DNA from: Brachybacterium saurashtrense
Lineage (GTDB): Bacteria; Actinomycetota; Actinomycetes; Actinomycetales; Dermabacteraceae
Direction: 5' to 3'
Assembly (NCBI RefSeq): GCF_003355475.1
Contig: NZ_CP031356.1
Coordinates: forward strand, 930,001-994,000
Length of the DNA: 64,000 bases
The translations under genes were made by a program, and so were the position numbers. This document shows positions 52,169 through 61,009 of this stretch, piece by piece (position 1 is the first letter of the stretch; each line of letters begins with the position of its first letter). The notes beneath the pieces were generated by a model. That model had not been told where the DNA came from, made no database searches, and worked only from the letters and a program-made list of their open reading frames with translations.

Positions 52169-53235
52169 CCGCGACCTTCGCCCGTTTCGGCAACGACCTC
52201 CACGCCGGGCGCCGCACCGTCCCGATCGTGAGCCGGCGGCGCACCTGGTACGTGCTGAGCCTGATCGTGATCCTGCTGCTGGCCGCCGGCTCCGCCGTGC
52301 GCGGTCCGAACTTCGGCATCGAGTTCACCGGCGGCAGCGAGTTCCAGATCGCCTCGGTGGCGGACACCGAACAGGTCTCCGCCCGCGAGGTGGTCCGCGA
52401 GCACGTGCCCGGCAACGAGCCGAAGGTCACCGTGCTCGGCGGCGACACCCTGCGGGTCCAGACCGAGCAGCTGGACTCCGCCGAGACGGCCGAGCTCGCG
52501 CAGAAGCTCGCCGAGGCATACGGCGTCTCCGCGGACGCCGTCTCCACCTCGTACATCGGGCCGGTGTGGAGCACGGACATCACCCAGAAGATGCTCCGCG
52601 GCGTCGTGGTCTTCCTGGTGCTGGTCGCGGCGCTGATGACCCTGTACTTCCGCAACCTGAAGTCGTCGCTCGCGGCGATGGGCGCGCTCGTTCACGACAT
52701 GCTGATCACCATCGGCGTGTACCTGGTGGTGGGCTTCGAGATCACCCCGGGCACCGTGATCGGCTTCCTCACGGTGATGGGCTACTCGCTCTACGACACC
52801 ATCGTGGTCTTCGACAAGATCCGCGAGAACACCGACGGCATCGCCCGCTCCACGTCGGCCACCTTCGCCGAGGAGGTGGAGCGCGCCGCGAACCAGACCC
52901 TGGTGCGCTCGATCAACACCTCCCTCGTCGCGCTGCTGCCGGTGGGCTCGATCCTGGGCATCGGAGCGTTCCTGCTGGGAGCCGGCACGCTCAAGGACAT
53001 CTCCCTGGCGCTGTTCATCGGCATCCTCGCCGGCACCTACTCCTCCGTCTTCCTGGCGCCGGGGTTCCTGGTGGATCTGCGGCGCCGCGAGGGCTGGCTC
53101 GTGGAGCAGGCCGACCGCGTGCGGCGTGCACGGCGCGGCGAGGAGCCGTGGGGCGCGGGGGAACGCGACGCCGAGGGCACGGACCCCGACGACGGCCCGC
53201 GCCGCCGGCGCACGATCCAGCGGGGGCACCGATGA
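52165..53235 (+). CDS. secF: protein translocase subunit SecF
   Basis: 356 residues: TM1 (WYVLSLIVILLLAAGSAV), FGIEFTGGSEFQI, P1 loop, then helices with MTLYFRNLKSSLAAMGALVHDMLITIGVYLVVGFEITPGTVIGFLTVMGYSLYDTIVVFDKIRENT and a basic tail. ATG overlaps the secD stop; the TGA overlaps the apt ATG, so secD-secF-apt are coupled. Confidence 0.95.
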   Translation: MTATFARFGNDLHAGRRTVPIVSRRRTWYVLSLIVILLLAAGSAVRGPNFGIEFTGGSEFQIASVADTEQVSAREVVREHVPGNEPKVTVLGGDTLRVQTEQLDSAETAELAQKLAEAYGVSADAVSTSYIGPVWSTDITQKMLRGVVVFLVLVAALMTLYFRNLKSSLAAMGALVHDMLITIGVYLVVGFEITPGTVIGFLTVMGYSLYDTIVVFDKIRENTDGIARSTSATFAEEVERAANQTLVRSINTSLVALLPVGSILGIGAFLLGAGTLKDISLALFIGILAGTYSSVFLAPGFLVDLRRREGWLVEQADRVRRARRGEEPWGAGERDAEGTDPDDGPRRRRTIQRGHR

Positions 53236-53780
53236 CCGATCCCGCCGCCGACGGGTGCCTCGACGACCTCGTGCGCACCCACATCGCACTGCACCCGGAC
53301 TTCCCCAACCCCGGCGTGCTGTTCCGCGACATCACACCGCTGCTCGCGGACGCCGCGGCGCTGCGGGCCGTGATCCGCCACTGGACCACGCTGCTGCCCG
53401 AGGGGATCGAGTACGTGGTGGGGACCGAGGCGCGCGGATTCGTGCTGGGCGCCCCGCTGGCCTACGAGCTCGGGGCCGGCTTCGTCCCGGCGCGCAAGGC
53501 GGGCAAGCTGCCGGGCACCCCGGCGGGGCTCTCCTACGACCTCGAGTACGGCAGCGCCCGGATCGAGATCCCGGAGCACGCCCTGCCCGCCGGCGGGCGG
53601 ACGCTGCTGGTCGACGACCTGCTGGCCACCGGGGGCACGGCCGCCGCGACCCTCGAGCTGACCCGGCGCTTCGACGTCGAGCTGCTGGGGGCGAGCTTCC
53701 TCATCGAGCTCGCCGGCCTCGGCGGCAGGGAGAAGCTGCCGGGCGTGCCTCTCACGGCGGTGTGGACGCTCGACGCCTGA
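53232..53780 (+). CDS. apt: adenine phosphoribosyltransferase
   Basis: Salvages adenine to AMP using PRPP. 182 residues with HPDFPNPGVLFRDITPLLAD near the N-terminus, VVGTEARGFVLGAPLAYELGAGFVPARKAGKLP, and the PRPP loop TLLVDDLLATGGTAAATLEL. ATG 53232 overlaps the secF stop. secDF-apt-relA is a recurrent order in actinobacteria and links nucleotide salvage with (p)ppGpp synthesis. Confidence 0.95.
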   Translation: MTDPAADGCLDDLVRTHIALHPDFPNPGVLFRDITPLLADAAALRAVIRHWTTLLPEGIEYVVGTEARGFVLGAPLAYELGAGFVPARKAGKLPGTPAGLSYDLEYGSARIEIPEHALPAGGRTLLVDDLLATGGTAAATLELTRRFDVELLGASFLIELAGLGGREKLPGVPLTAVWTLDA

Positions 53781-53873
53781 GGCCCGCCGGGCCCTGCGGT
53801 GCGCCGGCGGCGGACGAGGTCCGGCACGCGGTGACCGGCGCGTAGACTGTGGCCTCCGAGCCAGGAGGTGTGC

Positions 53874-56300
53874 ATGCCGCAGGAATCCGCATCCCCGTCC
53901 TCGAGGGCGTCCGCCGCCTCGGGGGACGAGCACACCGCGCCGCCCGGTGGCTCGAGCCCGCGCAGCCCCGCCTCGCCGCCGCGCACCCCGTCGCCGGCGC
54001 CCCGCCGGAGCCGCTCGCGCCTGGCGTTCTTCGGCTCCCGCGCCGGGGCACCGGTGGACCCGCTGCTCGCCCCGCTGCTGGAGACGATCACGGCGGTGAG
54101 CCCGAAGGAGAGCCCGGAGCTGGTGCGCCGCGCCTACGCCGTGGCGGAGCGCGCGCACCGCGGGCAGACCCGCAAGAGCGGGGACCCGTACATCACCCAC
54201 CCCGTCTCGGTGGCGATGATCCTCGCGGAGCTCGGCTCGCCCGCCGAGGTGGTCGCCGCGGCGCTCCTGCACGACACGGTGGAGGACACGGACTACTCGC
54301 TGGAGAGGCTCCGCAGCGAGTTCGGCGAGGTCATCGCCGTCATGGTGGACGGCGTCACCAAGCTCGACAAGGTCACCTACGGCGAAGCCGCCCAGGCCGA
54401 GACGGTGCGCAAGATGATCGTCGCGATGAGCCGGGACGTGCGGGTGCTGCTGATCAAGCTCGCCGACAGGCTCCACAACGCGCGCACCTGGAAGTACGTG
54501 CCGGCCGCCTCCGCGGAGCGGAAGGCCAAGGAGACCCTCGAGATCTACGCGCCCCTCGCGCACCGCCTGGGCCTGAACACGATGAAGTGGGAGCTCGAGG
54601 ACCGCTCCTTCCAGGTGCTGTACCCGAAGGTGTACGAGGAGATCGTCTCCCTCGTGGCCCAGCACGCCCCCGCCCGGGAGCAGTACCTCTCCACCGTCTC
54701 TTCGCAGATCAACGAGGATCTCCGCAAGGCACGGATCAAGGCCGAGGTGACCGGGCGCCCGAAGCACTACTACTCGATCTACCAGAAGATGATCGTGCGC
54801 GGCCGCGACTTCGCCGACATCTACGACCTGGTGGGCGTGCGCGTGCTCGTGGACAGCGTGCGCGATTGCTACGGCGTGCTGGGCACCCTCCATGCCCGCT
54901 GGTCGCCGGTGCAGGGGCGGTTCAAGGACTACATCGCCCTGCCCAAGTTCAATCTGTACCAGTCGCTGCACACCACCGTGATCGGCCCCACCGGCAAGCC
55001 CGTGGAGGTGCAGATCCGCACCCGGGAGATGCACCGCCGTGCCGAGTACGGCGTGGCCGCGCACTGGAAGTACAAGGCGATGGCGGGCAGCCAGGGCGGG
55101 GCGGAGCCGGCCACCGTCACGAATGACGCCGCCTGGCTCCGTCAGCTGATGGACTGGCAGAAGGAGACCACGGACTCGGGCGAGTTCCTGGACTCCCTGC
55201 GCTTCGAGATCACCGCGCAGGAGGTGTACGTCTTCACGCCGAAGGGGGACGTGCTGGCGCTGCCCCAGGGCGCCACTCCGGTGGACTTCGCGTACTCGGT
55301 GCACACCGAGGTGGGACATCGCACCATCGGCGCTCGCGTGAACGGCCGGCTGGTCTCGCTCGAGTCGACCCTGTCCACGGGGGACGTGGTGGAGGTGTTC
55401 ACCTCCAAGTCGCCGGACGCCGGGCCCAGCAGGGACTGGCTGGGCTTCGTGAAGTCCCCCCGTGCGCGCAGCAAGATCCGCCACTGGTTCTCGAAGGAGC
55501 GCCGGGAGGAGGCGCTGGAGAAGGGCAAGGACGAGCTCGCCAAGGCACTGCGCCGGCAGGATCTCCCGATGCGGCGCCTGCTCACCCACGACACGCTCGC
55601 CACGGTGGCCGACGATCTGAACCTCGGCTCGGTGGACGCGCTGTACACCTCCATCGGGGAGGGACATACCGGGGCGCAGCACGTGGTCGAGAAGCTGCGC
55701 GCCTCCTTCGGCGGCTCCGACGGCGCGGAGGAGGACCTCGCGGAGATCACCCTCCCGTCGAAGGTGCGCTCCCGCCCGGGCCGGGCAGAGCGTCACACCG
55801 CGGAGACGGACCAGGGCGTGATCGTCGACGGCCACGCGGACCTCTGGGTCAAGCTCGCGAAGTGCTGCGCCCCCGTCCCGGGGGACCCGATCGTGGGCTT
55901 CATCACCCGCGGGTCCGGCATCTCCGTGCACCACGCCTCGTGCACGAACGCCCTCCAGCTGCAGGAGCAGCAGCCGGATCGGATGGTCGACGTCTCGTGG
56001 TCGGGCCGCCACAGCACCGCGTACCTCGTGCACATCAAGGTCGAGGCGCTGGACCGGCCCCGCCTGCTCACGGATCTGGCGCTGGTGATCTCGGAGCAGC
56101 AGGTGAACCTCCACTCCGCCTCGGCGCAGTCGAACTCGGACCGGCTGGCCACCACGTTCTTCTCCTTCGAGCTCGCCGATCCCTCCCATCTGCAGGCGGT
56201 CCTGGCCCAGGTGCGGCGCATCGAGGGCGTCTACGACGTCTACCGGGTCACCGCGGACGGCAAGCCGGTGGGGGCCTCGGCCCCGCTCACCGCGAGCTGA
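53874..56300 (+). CDS. relA: bifunctional (p)ppGpp synthetase/hydrolase (RelA/SpoT homolog)
   Basis: 808 residues controlling the stringent response. A disordered Ser/Pro N-terminus (1-60) precedes the HD hydrolase (HRGQTRKSGDPYITHPVSVAMILAELG, LLHDTVEDTDYS), synthetase with RGRDFADIYDLVGVRVLVDS and YQSLHTTVIGP, TGS domain (VYVFTPKGDVLALPQGATPVDFAYSVHTEVGHRTIGARVNG), a Zn-finger-like CCAPVPGDPI, and a C-terminal ACT domain. ATG 53874 fits AGGAGG better than GTG 53868. A -10-like TAGACT lies at 53843-53848. Its 3' end overlaps the convergent gene at 56240 by 61 bp. Confidence 0.96.
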   Translation: MPQESASPSSRASAASGDEHTAPPGGSSPRSPASPPRTPSPAPRRSRSRLAFFGSRAGAPVDPLLAPLLETITAVSPKESPELVRRAYAVAERAHRGQTRKSGDPYITHPVSVAMILAELGSPAEVVAAALLHDTVEDTDYSLERLRSEFGEVIAVMVDGVTKLDKVTYGEAAQAETVRKMIVAMSRDVRVLLIKLADRLHNARTWKYVPAASAERKAKETLEIYAPLAHRLGLNTMKWELEDRSFQVLYPKVYEEIVSLVAQHAPAREQYLSTVSSQINEDLRKARIKAEVTGRPKHYYSIYQKMIVRGRDFADIYDLVGVRVLVDSVRDCYGVLGTLHARWSPVQGRFKDYIALPKFNLYQSLHTTVIGPTGKPVEVQIRTREMHRRAEYGVAAHWKYKAMAGSQGGAEPATVTNDAAWLRQLMDWQKETTDSGEFLDSLRFEITAQEVYVFTPKGDVLALPQGATPVDFAYSVHTEVGHRTIGARVNGRLVSLESTLSTGDVVEVFTSKSPDAGPSRDWLGFVKSPRARSKIRHWFSKERREEALEKGKDELAKALRRQDLPMRRLLTHDTLATVADDLNLGSVDALYTSIGEGHTGAQHVVEKLRASFGGSDGAEEDLAEITLPSKVRSRPGRAERHTAETDQGVIVDGHADLWVKLAKCCAPVPGDPIVGFITRGSGISVHHASCTNALQLQEQQPDRMVDVSWSGRHSTAYLVHIKVEALDRPRLLTDLALVISEQQVNLHSASAQSNSDRLATTFFSFELADPSHLQAVLAQVRRIEGVYDVYRVTADGKPVGASAPLTAS

Positions 56301-57001
56301 GCCGACCCCGGCGCCCGCGGGCGCAGGATCCCGCCCTGCGGGGCGCGGCCGCGCAGGAAGTCCCGCCGGGGCGCGCTGCGCTCGAGGTACTCCTCCCAGC
56401 GTCCCCGCACCGCGCGGATCCCGGGATGGCGGTCCATGCGCCGCAGCGCCCGATCCACCGCGCCGCGCTCCAGGTGGCCGCTGCGCTCCAGCCCCCTCAG
56501 GAGCGGCGCGGCCGCCGGAACGGGGCAGTAGCGCAGCAGGTCGATCGCGGTGCGCTCCGGCACCGTCATCGGGGCGCCGCCCACGGTCTCCACCTCGTCG
56601 GGGCGGAGCATGCCGTGGCGGAGCGACACCCCCGCCATCGCGCTGCGATGAGTGGCCGAGAGCAGCTCGGGGACAGTCGGCGGCACGCCGCCCAGCAGCA
56701 CCCAGGCGGCCGAGGGGCCGGCGATCACGTGATGGGGCAGGAGCCGCGCCCCCATCGCGCACCCCAGGGCGAGCGCCCGGGGGATCGCACCGTGCAGCAC
56801 GTCGGGCGGGACGTAGCGTCCGGGCAGGAGGCGCGCCAGGAGGCCCTCGGCGACGAGCACCCGCGTGGACGGGGTGTCCTCCCACTCCTGGAGGGCGTCG
56901 CCGATCGGCACGGCCAGCTCCGCGGCGTGGGAGGACCAGGCGGCGCACAGCCCGAGAGGTGGGGCGGGCGCCTCGGCGGCGGGAGCGGGTGAGCGTGCCA
57001 T
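56240..57001 (-). CDS. AbiEi-antitoxin-like protein of unknown role
   Basis: 253 residues. The middle (GARLLPHHVIAGPSAAWVLLGGVPPTVPELLSATHRS, then GMLRPDEVETVGGAPMTVPERTAIDLLRYCPVPAAAPLLRGL) resembles the core of actinobacterial AbiEi-type proteins, which are DNA-binding antitoxins in type IV systems but often occur alone. No AbiEii nucleotidyltransferase toxin is adjacent. ATG 57001 is the first good start, though its ribosome site is weak. The 3' end overlaps relA tail-to-tail by 61 bp. Confidence 0.65.
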   Translation of the reverse strand: MARSPAPAAEAPAPPLGLCAAWSSHAAELAVPIGDALQEWEDTPSTRVLVAEGLLARLLPGRYVPPDVLHGAIPRALALGCAMGARLLPHHVIAGPSAAWVLLGGVPPTVPELLSATHRSAMAGVSLRHGMLRPDEVETVGGAPMTVPERTAIDLLRYCPVPAAAPLLRGLERSGHLERGAVDRALRRMDRHPGIRAVRGRWEEYLERSAPRRDFLRGRAPQGGILRPRAPGSAQLAVSGAEAPTGLPSAVTR

Positions 57002-57116
57002 GTCTCGAGGGTGCGGGGAGGAGGGCCCGACGGCAACGCCCCCGCCTGTCCTGTGGACAGACGGGGGCGGGGGAGGGACGGTGGGGCCGCGGCGCGGGGC
57101 CCGCCGGGGCGGGGCC

Positions 57117-58793
57117 TCAGCCCAGGTCGCGCGCCGAGCGCTCGATGACGGCGAGCCACTCCTTGCGGGCTTCCAGGGCGGCCTCGGCCTCGGCGATCTT
57201 CGCGGGGTCCCCACCGGCGACCGCCTCGTCCAGCGCCTCCTGATAGCTCGCGATCGCGGAGTGCAGCTGCGAGGACGCTCCTTCGACCCGGGCGCGGGTG
57301 CGCGGGTCGGTGCGCCGCCACTCGTCCTGCTCCGCGTTCTTCACCGCGCGCTCCACGGCGCGCAGGCGGTCGTCGATCCGGCGCATGTCCCCGCGCGGCA
57401 CCTTGCCGGCCTCCTCCCAGCGGTCCTGCACCGAGCGCAGCGCCTTCTTCGCGCGCTCCAGGTCCGTGCCGGGGTCGATCGACTCCGCCTCGCCGAGCAG
57501 GGCCTCCTTCACGGCGAGGTTCTCGCGCTGCTCGGCCTCGGTCTCGTGGAGATCGGCGTTGCGCGCCTGGAAGAAGGTGTCCTGGGCGGCCTTGAACCGC
57601 TTCCACTGGGCGTCGTCCTTCTTCCGGCTGCCGCGCGGGGCGCTGCGCCACTCGTCCATCAGCGCCTTGTACGCCCGCACGGTGGGGCCCCAGTCGGTGG
57701 AGTCCTGCATCGCCTCGGCCCGTGCGATCAGCTCCTCCTTCGCCTGCGCGGCCTCGGCGTGCTTGGCGTCGAGCTGGGAGAAGAACTGCTTGCGCATCCG
57801 ATCGAACGTCGCGCGGGCCGCGGAGAGCCGCTTCCACAGGGCGTCCTCGGTGGGACGGTCGAGGGAGACGTCCTCCTGCTGCATCTGCTTCCAGGTGGGG
57901 ACCATCTGGCGCATGGTCTCCCCGGCGTTCTTCCAGGAGATCTGCTCGGGATCGGTCGCGACCAGGGCCTCGATCGACTCGACGAACTCGGTGCGACGCC
58001 GCGTGGCCTCCTCGCGCCCCTTGGCGCGCTCCGCCTCGAGGGCCCGGATCTTCTCCTTGGCCTGCTCCCGCAGCTCGTTCGCCCGTGCACGCAGCGCGGG
58101 GATGTCGCCCACCACCTGCGGCTCCTTCATGTTCTTGCGCAGGTTCTCCAGCAGCCGGTTGAGCTCGTTCTGGGTGTGCTCGGGCGCGTTGAGCGTGGTC
58201 TGCGTGAGATCGAGGAAGGCCACCAGATCCAGGTAGCCGCGCGCGAACGGCTCCAGCGCCGCGGCGTGGTCGGTCTCCTGCGTCTGCCCGATGGCGCGCA
58301 CCTGGGTGCCGTCCTGGACGGTGACCGTGCCGTCCTCCGCGACCGCGCCGAACGCCGTCGCCGCGGCGACCTGCTCCGGGTCGTACTCCGTGACGGGAGG
58401 AGCCACCGGCAGCAGGGCCGCGCTGGGCTTCTTCGCCGCGAGGGCGGCGGGGGAGGGAGCGCCGGGGCGGGGTCCCGGGGCCGCGGGGCGCGGGCTCCCG
58501 GGCCGCGGTCCCGGTGCGGCGGGAGCGCCCTCCGGGCCGCCGGACTCCGCCGGAGCGGACTCGGCCTGCGGGGCAGGTCCGGACTCTGCGGCGTGCTCGG
58601 CCTCGGCGGGCTCGGGCTCCGCGGCGGGAGCGCCGTCGGGCTGTGCGGCGGCGTCGGCCGCGGGGTCGCCGGCGGGTGCGCCGTCGGGCGCCTCGTCCCG
58701 CGCCGGGGCCTGGGGAGCGTCCTGGGCGGGTGCGGCCTCGGGGGCCTTCTCGGCGGGGGTCGACGCGGTGACGGGGGACTCGGACTCGCTCAC
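57117..58793 (-). CDS. DUF349 repeat protein
   Basis: 558 residues. An acidic Ala/Pro-rich N-terminal ~170 residues precede at least five DUF349 helical repeats, each with an (F/L)-x-x-A...W pattern, such as ATRRRTEFVESIEALV, WKRLSAARATFDRMRKQFFSQLDAKH and WKRFKAAQDTFFQARN. The long helices suggest a coiled rod. The function is unproven; DUF349 proteins are near-universal in actinobacteria and usually lie beside hisS, as here. GTG 58793 has AAGGAGC upstream. It is divergent from hisS. Confidence 0.88.
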   Translation of the reverse strand: MSESESPVTASTPAEKAPEAAPAQDAPQAPARDEAPDGAPAGDPAADAAAQPDGAPAAEPEPAEAEHAAESGPAPQAESAPAESGGPEGAPAAPGPRPGSPRPAAPGPRPGAPSPAALAAKKPSAALLPVAPPVTEYDPEQVAAATAFGAVAEDGTVTVQDGTQVRAIGQTQETDHAAALEPFARGYLDLVAFLDLTQTTLNAPEHTQNELNRLLENLRKNMKEPQVVGDIPALRARANELREQAKEKIRALEAERAKGREEATRRRTEFVESIEALVATDPEQISWKNAGETMRQMVPTWKQMQQEDVSLDRPTEDALWKRLSAARATFDRMRKQFFSQLDAKHAEAAQAKEELIARAEAMQDSTDWGPTVRAYKALMDEWRSAPRGSRKKDDAQWKRFKAAQDTFFQARNADLHETEAEQRENLAVKEALLGEAESIDPGTDLERAKKALRSVQDRWEEAGKVPRGDMRRIDDRLRAVERAVKNAEQDEWRRTDPRTRARVEGASSQLHSAIASYQEALDEAVAGGDPAKIAEAEAALEARKEWLAVIERSARDLG

Positions 58794-59083
58794 GATTGAG
58801 CTCCTTCGACGGGATCCGCTGCAGGGCGGGACACTGCCGCCGATGTCGGCGGGCGGGCGGGTACGGCGCCGCTCCCGGCGTCGGGGCGGCTCATCTCACG
58901 GAACTCTACAGCCCCGGGCCCGCCGCGGCGCCCTCGTCCGTGCAGGCGGGCCCGGCGCCGCTCCGTCCCGGGCGGGAGCGACGGCCGGCCGCGCCGCGGC
59001 GCGTGCCCGCGCACGATGTCCGGGGACGGTTCGGGGGATAATGGCTCGGCCCCCAGTCCGTCATCGCAAAGGATGTGCACCGC

Positions 59084-60439
59084 ATGGCGAAGATCGCCGC
59101 CCTGTCAGGATTCCCGGAGTGGCTCCCCGCGGAGCGTCTCGTCGAGCAGCACGTCATCGACGTGTTCCGCGAGGTCGCCGAGCTGCACGGGTTCTCGGGC
59201 ATCGAGACGCGCGCCGTCGAGCCCCTCGAGCAGCTGCTGCGCAAGGGGGAGATCGACAAGGAGGTGTACGTGCTGCGCCGGCTCCATGCAGAGGAGGACG
59301 GCGACGATGCCCGCGAGGACCGCTCGCGCACCCTGGGCCTGCACTTCGACCTCACGGTGCCGCTCGCGCGCTACGTGCTCGAGCACCAGAACGACCTCGC
59401 CTTCCCGCTACGCCGGTTCCAGATCCAGAAGGTGTGGCGGGGCGAGCGCCCGCAGGACGGCCGCTTCCGCGAGTTCTACCAGGCCGATCTCGACGTGATC
59501 GGCCAGGACACCCTGCCGGGGCACATCGAGGCGGAGGTCGCCGTGGTGATGGCCGAGATCCTCGACCGCCTGCCGGTGCCGGCCTTCACGATCCACGCCA
59601 ACACCCGCCGCCTCTCCGAGGGCTTCTTCCGGGCGCTGGGCCTGGAGGACCAGGCCGCGGTGCTGCGCAGCCTCGACAAGCTGCCCAAGATCGGGGAGGA
59701 GGCCGTGCGGGAGCTGCTGCTCACCGAGGCGGGCGCCACCGAGGAGCAGGCGCGGGCGTGCCTCGCCTTCGCTGCGATCCGCACCCGGGACGCCTCCTTC
59801 GCCGAGCAGGTGCGGGCCCTCGGCGGCACCGGCGAGATGGTCGAGCAGGGCATCGCCGAGCTCACCGCGGTGCTCGAACGCGTGGAGGCGGCCGTCCCGG
59901 GCGTGATCATGGCGGACCTCTCGATCGCCCGCGGCCTGGACTACTACACGGGGACCGTCTTCGAGACCTTCGTGACCGGCCACGAGTCGCTCGGCTCCAT
60001 CTGCTCCGGCGGCCGCTACGACGCCCTCGCCTCGGACAACCGCCACACCTATCCCGGCGTGGGGCTCTCCATCGGCCTCTCGCGCCTGGTCTCCCGTCTG
60101 CTCTCGGCGGGCCTGGCGACCGCCTCCCGGGCGGTGCCCACCTGCGTGCTGGTCTCGGTCGGCGACGAGAGCCTCCGCGAGCTCAGCGATGCCGCCGCCC
60201 GTTCGCTGCGGCGGCGCGGGATCGCGTGCGAGGTCGCGCCCACGGCCGCGAAGTTCGGCAAGCAGATCCGGTACGCGGACCGGCGAGGCATCCCCTTCAT
60301 CTGGTTCCCGGGGACGGACGGCGCCGCCGACGAGGTCAAGGACATCCGCACGGGGGAGCAGGTCGCGGCCGACGCCGGCAGCTGGGAGCCCCCGGCCGAG
60401 GACCGCGCGGTGCGTGTGCTCGGCGCGGCGCAGGAGTGA
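59084..60439 (+). CDS. hisS: histidine--tRNA ligase
   Basis: Class II synthetase, 451 residues. FDLTVPLARYVLEHQNDLAFPLRRFQIQKVWRGERPQDGRFREFYQADLDVIG is motif 2, ARGLDYYTGTVFETF is the histidine-binding HisA motif, and GVGLSIGLSRL is motif 3; the C-terminal anticodon domain starts near VPTCVLVSVGD. ATG 59084 is preferred to GTG 59075, which would leave almost no space to AAAGG. A -10-like GATAAT occurs at 59037-59042. Confidence 0.95.
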   Translation: MAKIAALSGFPEWLPAERLVEQHVIDVFREVAELHGFSGIETRAVEPLEQLLRKGEIDKEVYVLRRLHAEEDGDDAREDRSRTLGLHFDLTVPLARYVLEHQNDLAFPLRRFQIQKVWRGERPQDGRFREFYQADLDVIGQDTLPGHIEAEVAVVMAEILDRLPVPAFTIHANTRRLSEGFFRALGLEDQAAVLRSLDKLPKIGEEAVRELLLTEAGATEEQARACLAFAAIRTRDASFAEQVRALGGTGEMVEQGIAELTAVLERVEAAVPGVIMADLSIARGLDYYTGTVFETFVTGHESLGSICSGGRYDALASDNRHTYPGVGLSIGLSRLVSRLLSAGLATASRAVPTCVLVSVGDESLRELSDAAARSLRRRGIACEVAPTAAKFGKQIRYADRRGIPFIWFPGTDGAADEVKDIRTGEQVAADAGSWEPPAEDRAVRVLGAAQE

Positions 60440-60472
60440 CGCCCGCCCGGCGAGGATGAGCTGGCTCACAGC

Positions 60473-60503
60473 GCGGCGCCGCGGGAATGTTCCGCGGCGC
60501 CGC
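60473..60503 (+). terminator. near-perfect hairpin between hisS and the thioredoxin gene
   Basis: The arms GCGGCGCCGCGGGAA and TTCCGCGGCGCCGC, with a 2-nt loop, end 15 bp before the thioredoxin ATG. It may end hisS transcription or affect access to the thioredoxin ribosome site. There is no T-run. Confidence 0.5.
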
Positions 60504-60518
60504 GACGTTCCAGGGGGC

Positions 60519-60896
60519 ATGGCTACGCTCACCCTGACCACCGAGAACCACGACAAGACCGTCGAGGACGGCATCGTCCTGATCGACTTCTGGGCGGGCT
60601 GGTGCGTGCCGTGCCAGCGCTTCGCCCCCATCTTCGAGGAGGCCTCGGACACGCACGAGGACGTCACCTTCGCGAAGGTCGACACCGAGGACCAGCAGGA
60701 GCTGGCGATGCGCTACGGCGTCACCTCGATCCCCACCCTGGTCGCCTACCGCGAGGGCGTCCCGGTGTTCTCCCAGGCCGGCGCGCTCCCGCAGTCCGCT
60801 CTCGAGGACCTCATCGGCCAGGTGAAGAACCTGGACATGGACGAGGTGCGCAAGGCCTACGCCGAGGCGCAGGCCCAGGCGCAGCAGCAGGACTGA
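60519..60896 (+). CDS. thioredoxin with WCVPC active site
   Basis: 125 residues: VEDGIVLIDFWAGWCVPCQRFAPIFEEAS (Cys-Val-Pro-Cys in place of the usual CGPC), VTFAKVDTEDQQELAMRYGVTSIPTLVAYREG with the cis-Pro, and a C-terminal helix extended by an Ala/Gln tail. The Gly-to-Val change in the CXXC is expected to alter redox potential. AGGGGG precedes ATG 60519. A hairpin starts 79 bp after hisS and another follows at 60924, so it is probably a single transcript unit. Confidence 0.9.
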   Translation: MATLTLTTENHDKTVEDGIVLIDFWAGWCVPCQRFAPIFEEASDTHEDVTFAKVDTEDQQELAMRYGVTSIPTLVAYREGVPVFSQAGALPQSALEDLIGQVKNLDMDEVRKAYAEAQAQAQQQD

Positions 60897-60923
60897 CCTC
60901 CCGCCCGCCGAGACCCACCGAGA

Positions 60924-60960
60924 AGGGCCCCGTCACCGCGCATCGCGGTGACGGGGCCCT
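60924..60960. terminator. 17-bp perfect hairpin between thioredoxin and the DEAD-box gene
   Basis: The arms AGGGCCCCGTCACCGCG and CGCGGTGACGGGGCCCT enclose a 3-nt loop (CAT). It lies 27 bp after the thioredoxin stop and 49 bp after the convergent helicase stop, so it probably works in both directions. Confidence 0.82.
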
Positions 60961-61009
60961 GTCGCGCGGCGGCCGGCACGCGCCGGCCGCCGCGACCTGA
61001 GCGGAGGGC

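Noticed and set aside
53037-56948. 1303-codon open frame on the minus strand
   Set aside because: It lies antisense to apt and relA, both with unmistakable family motifs; the translation has no domain and is compositionally biased.
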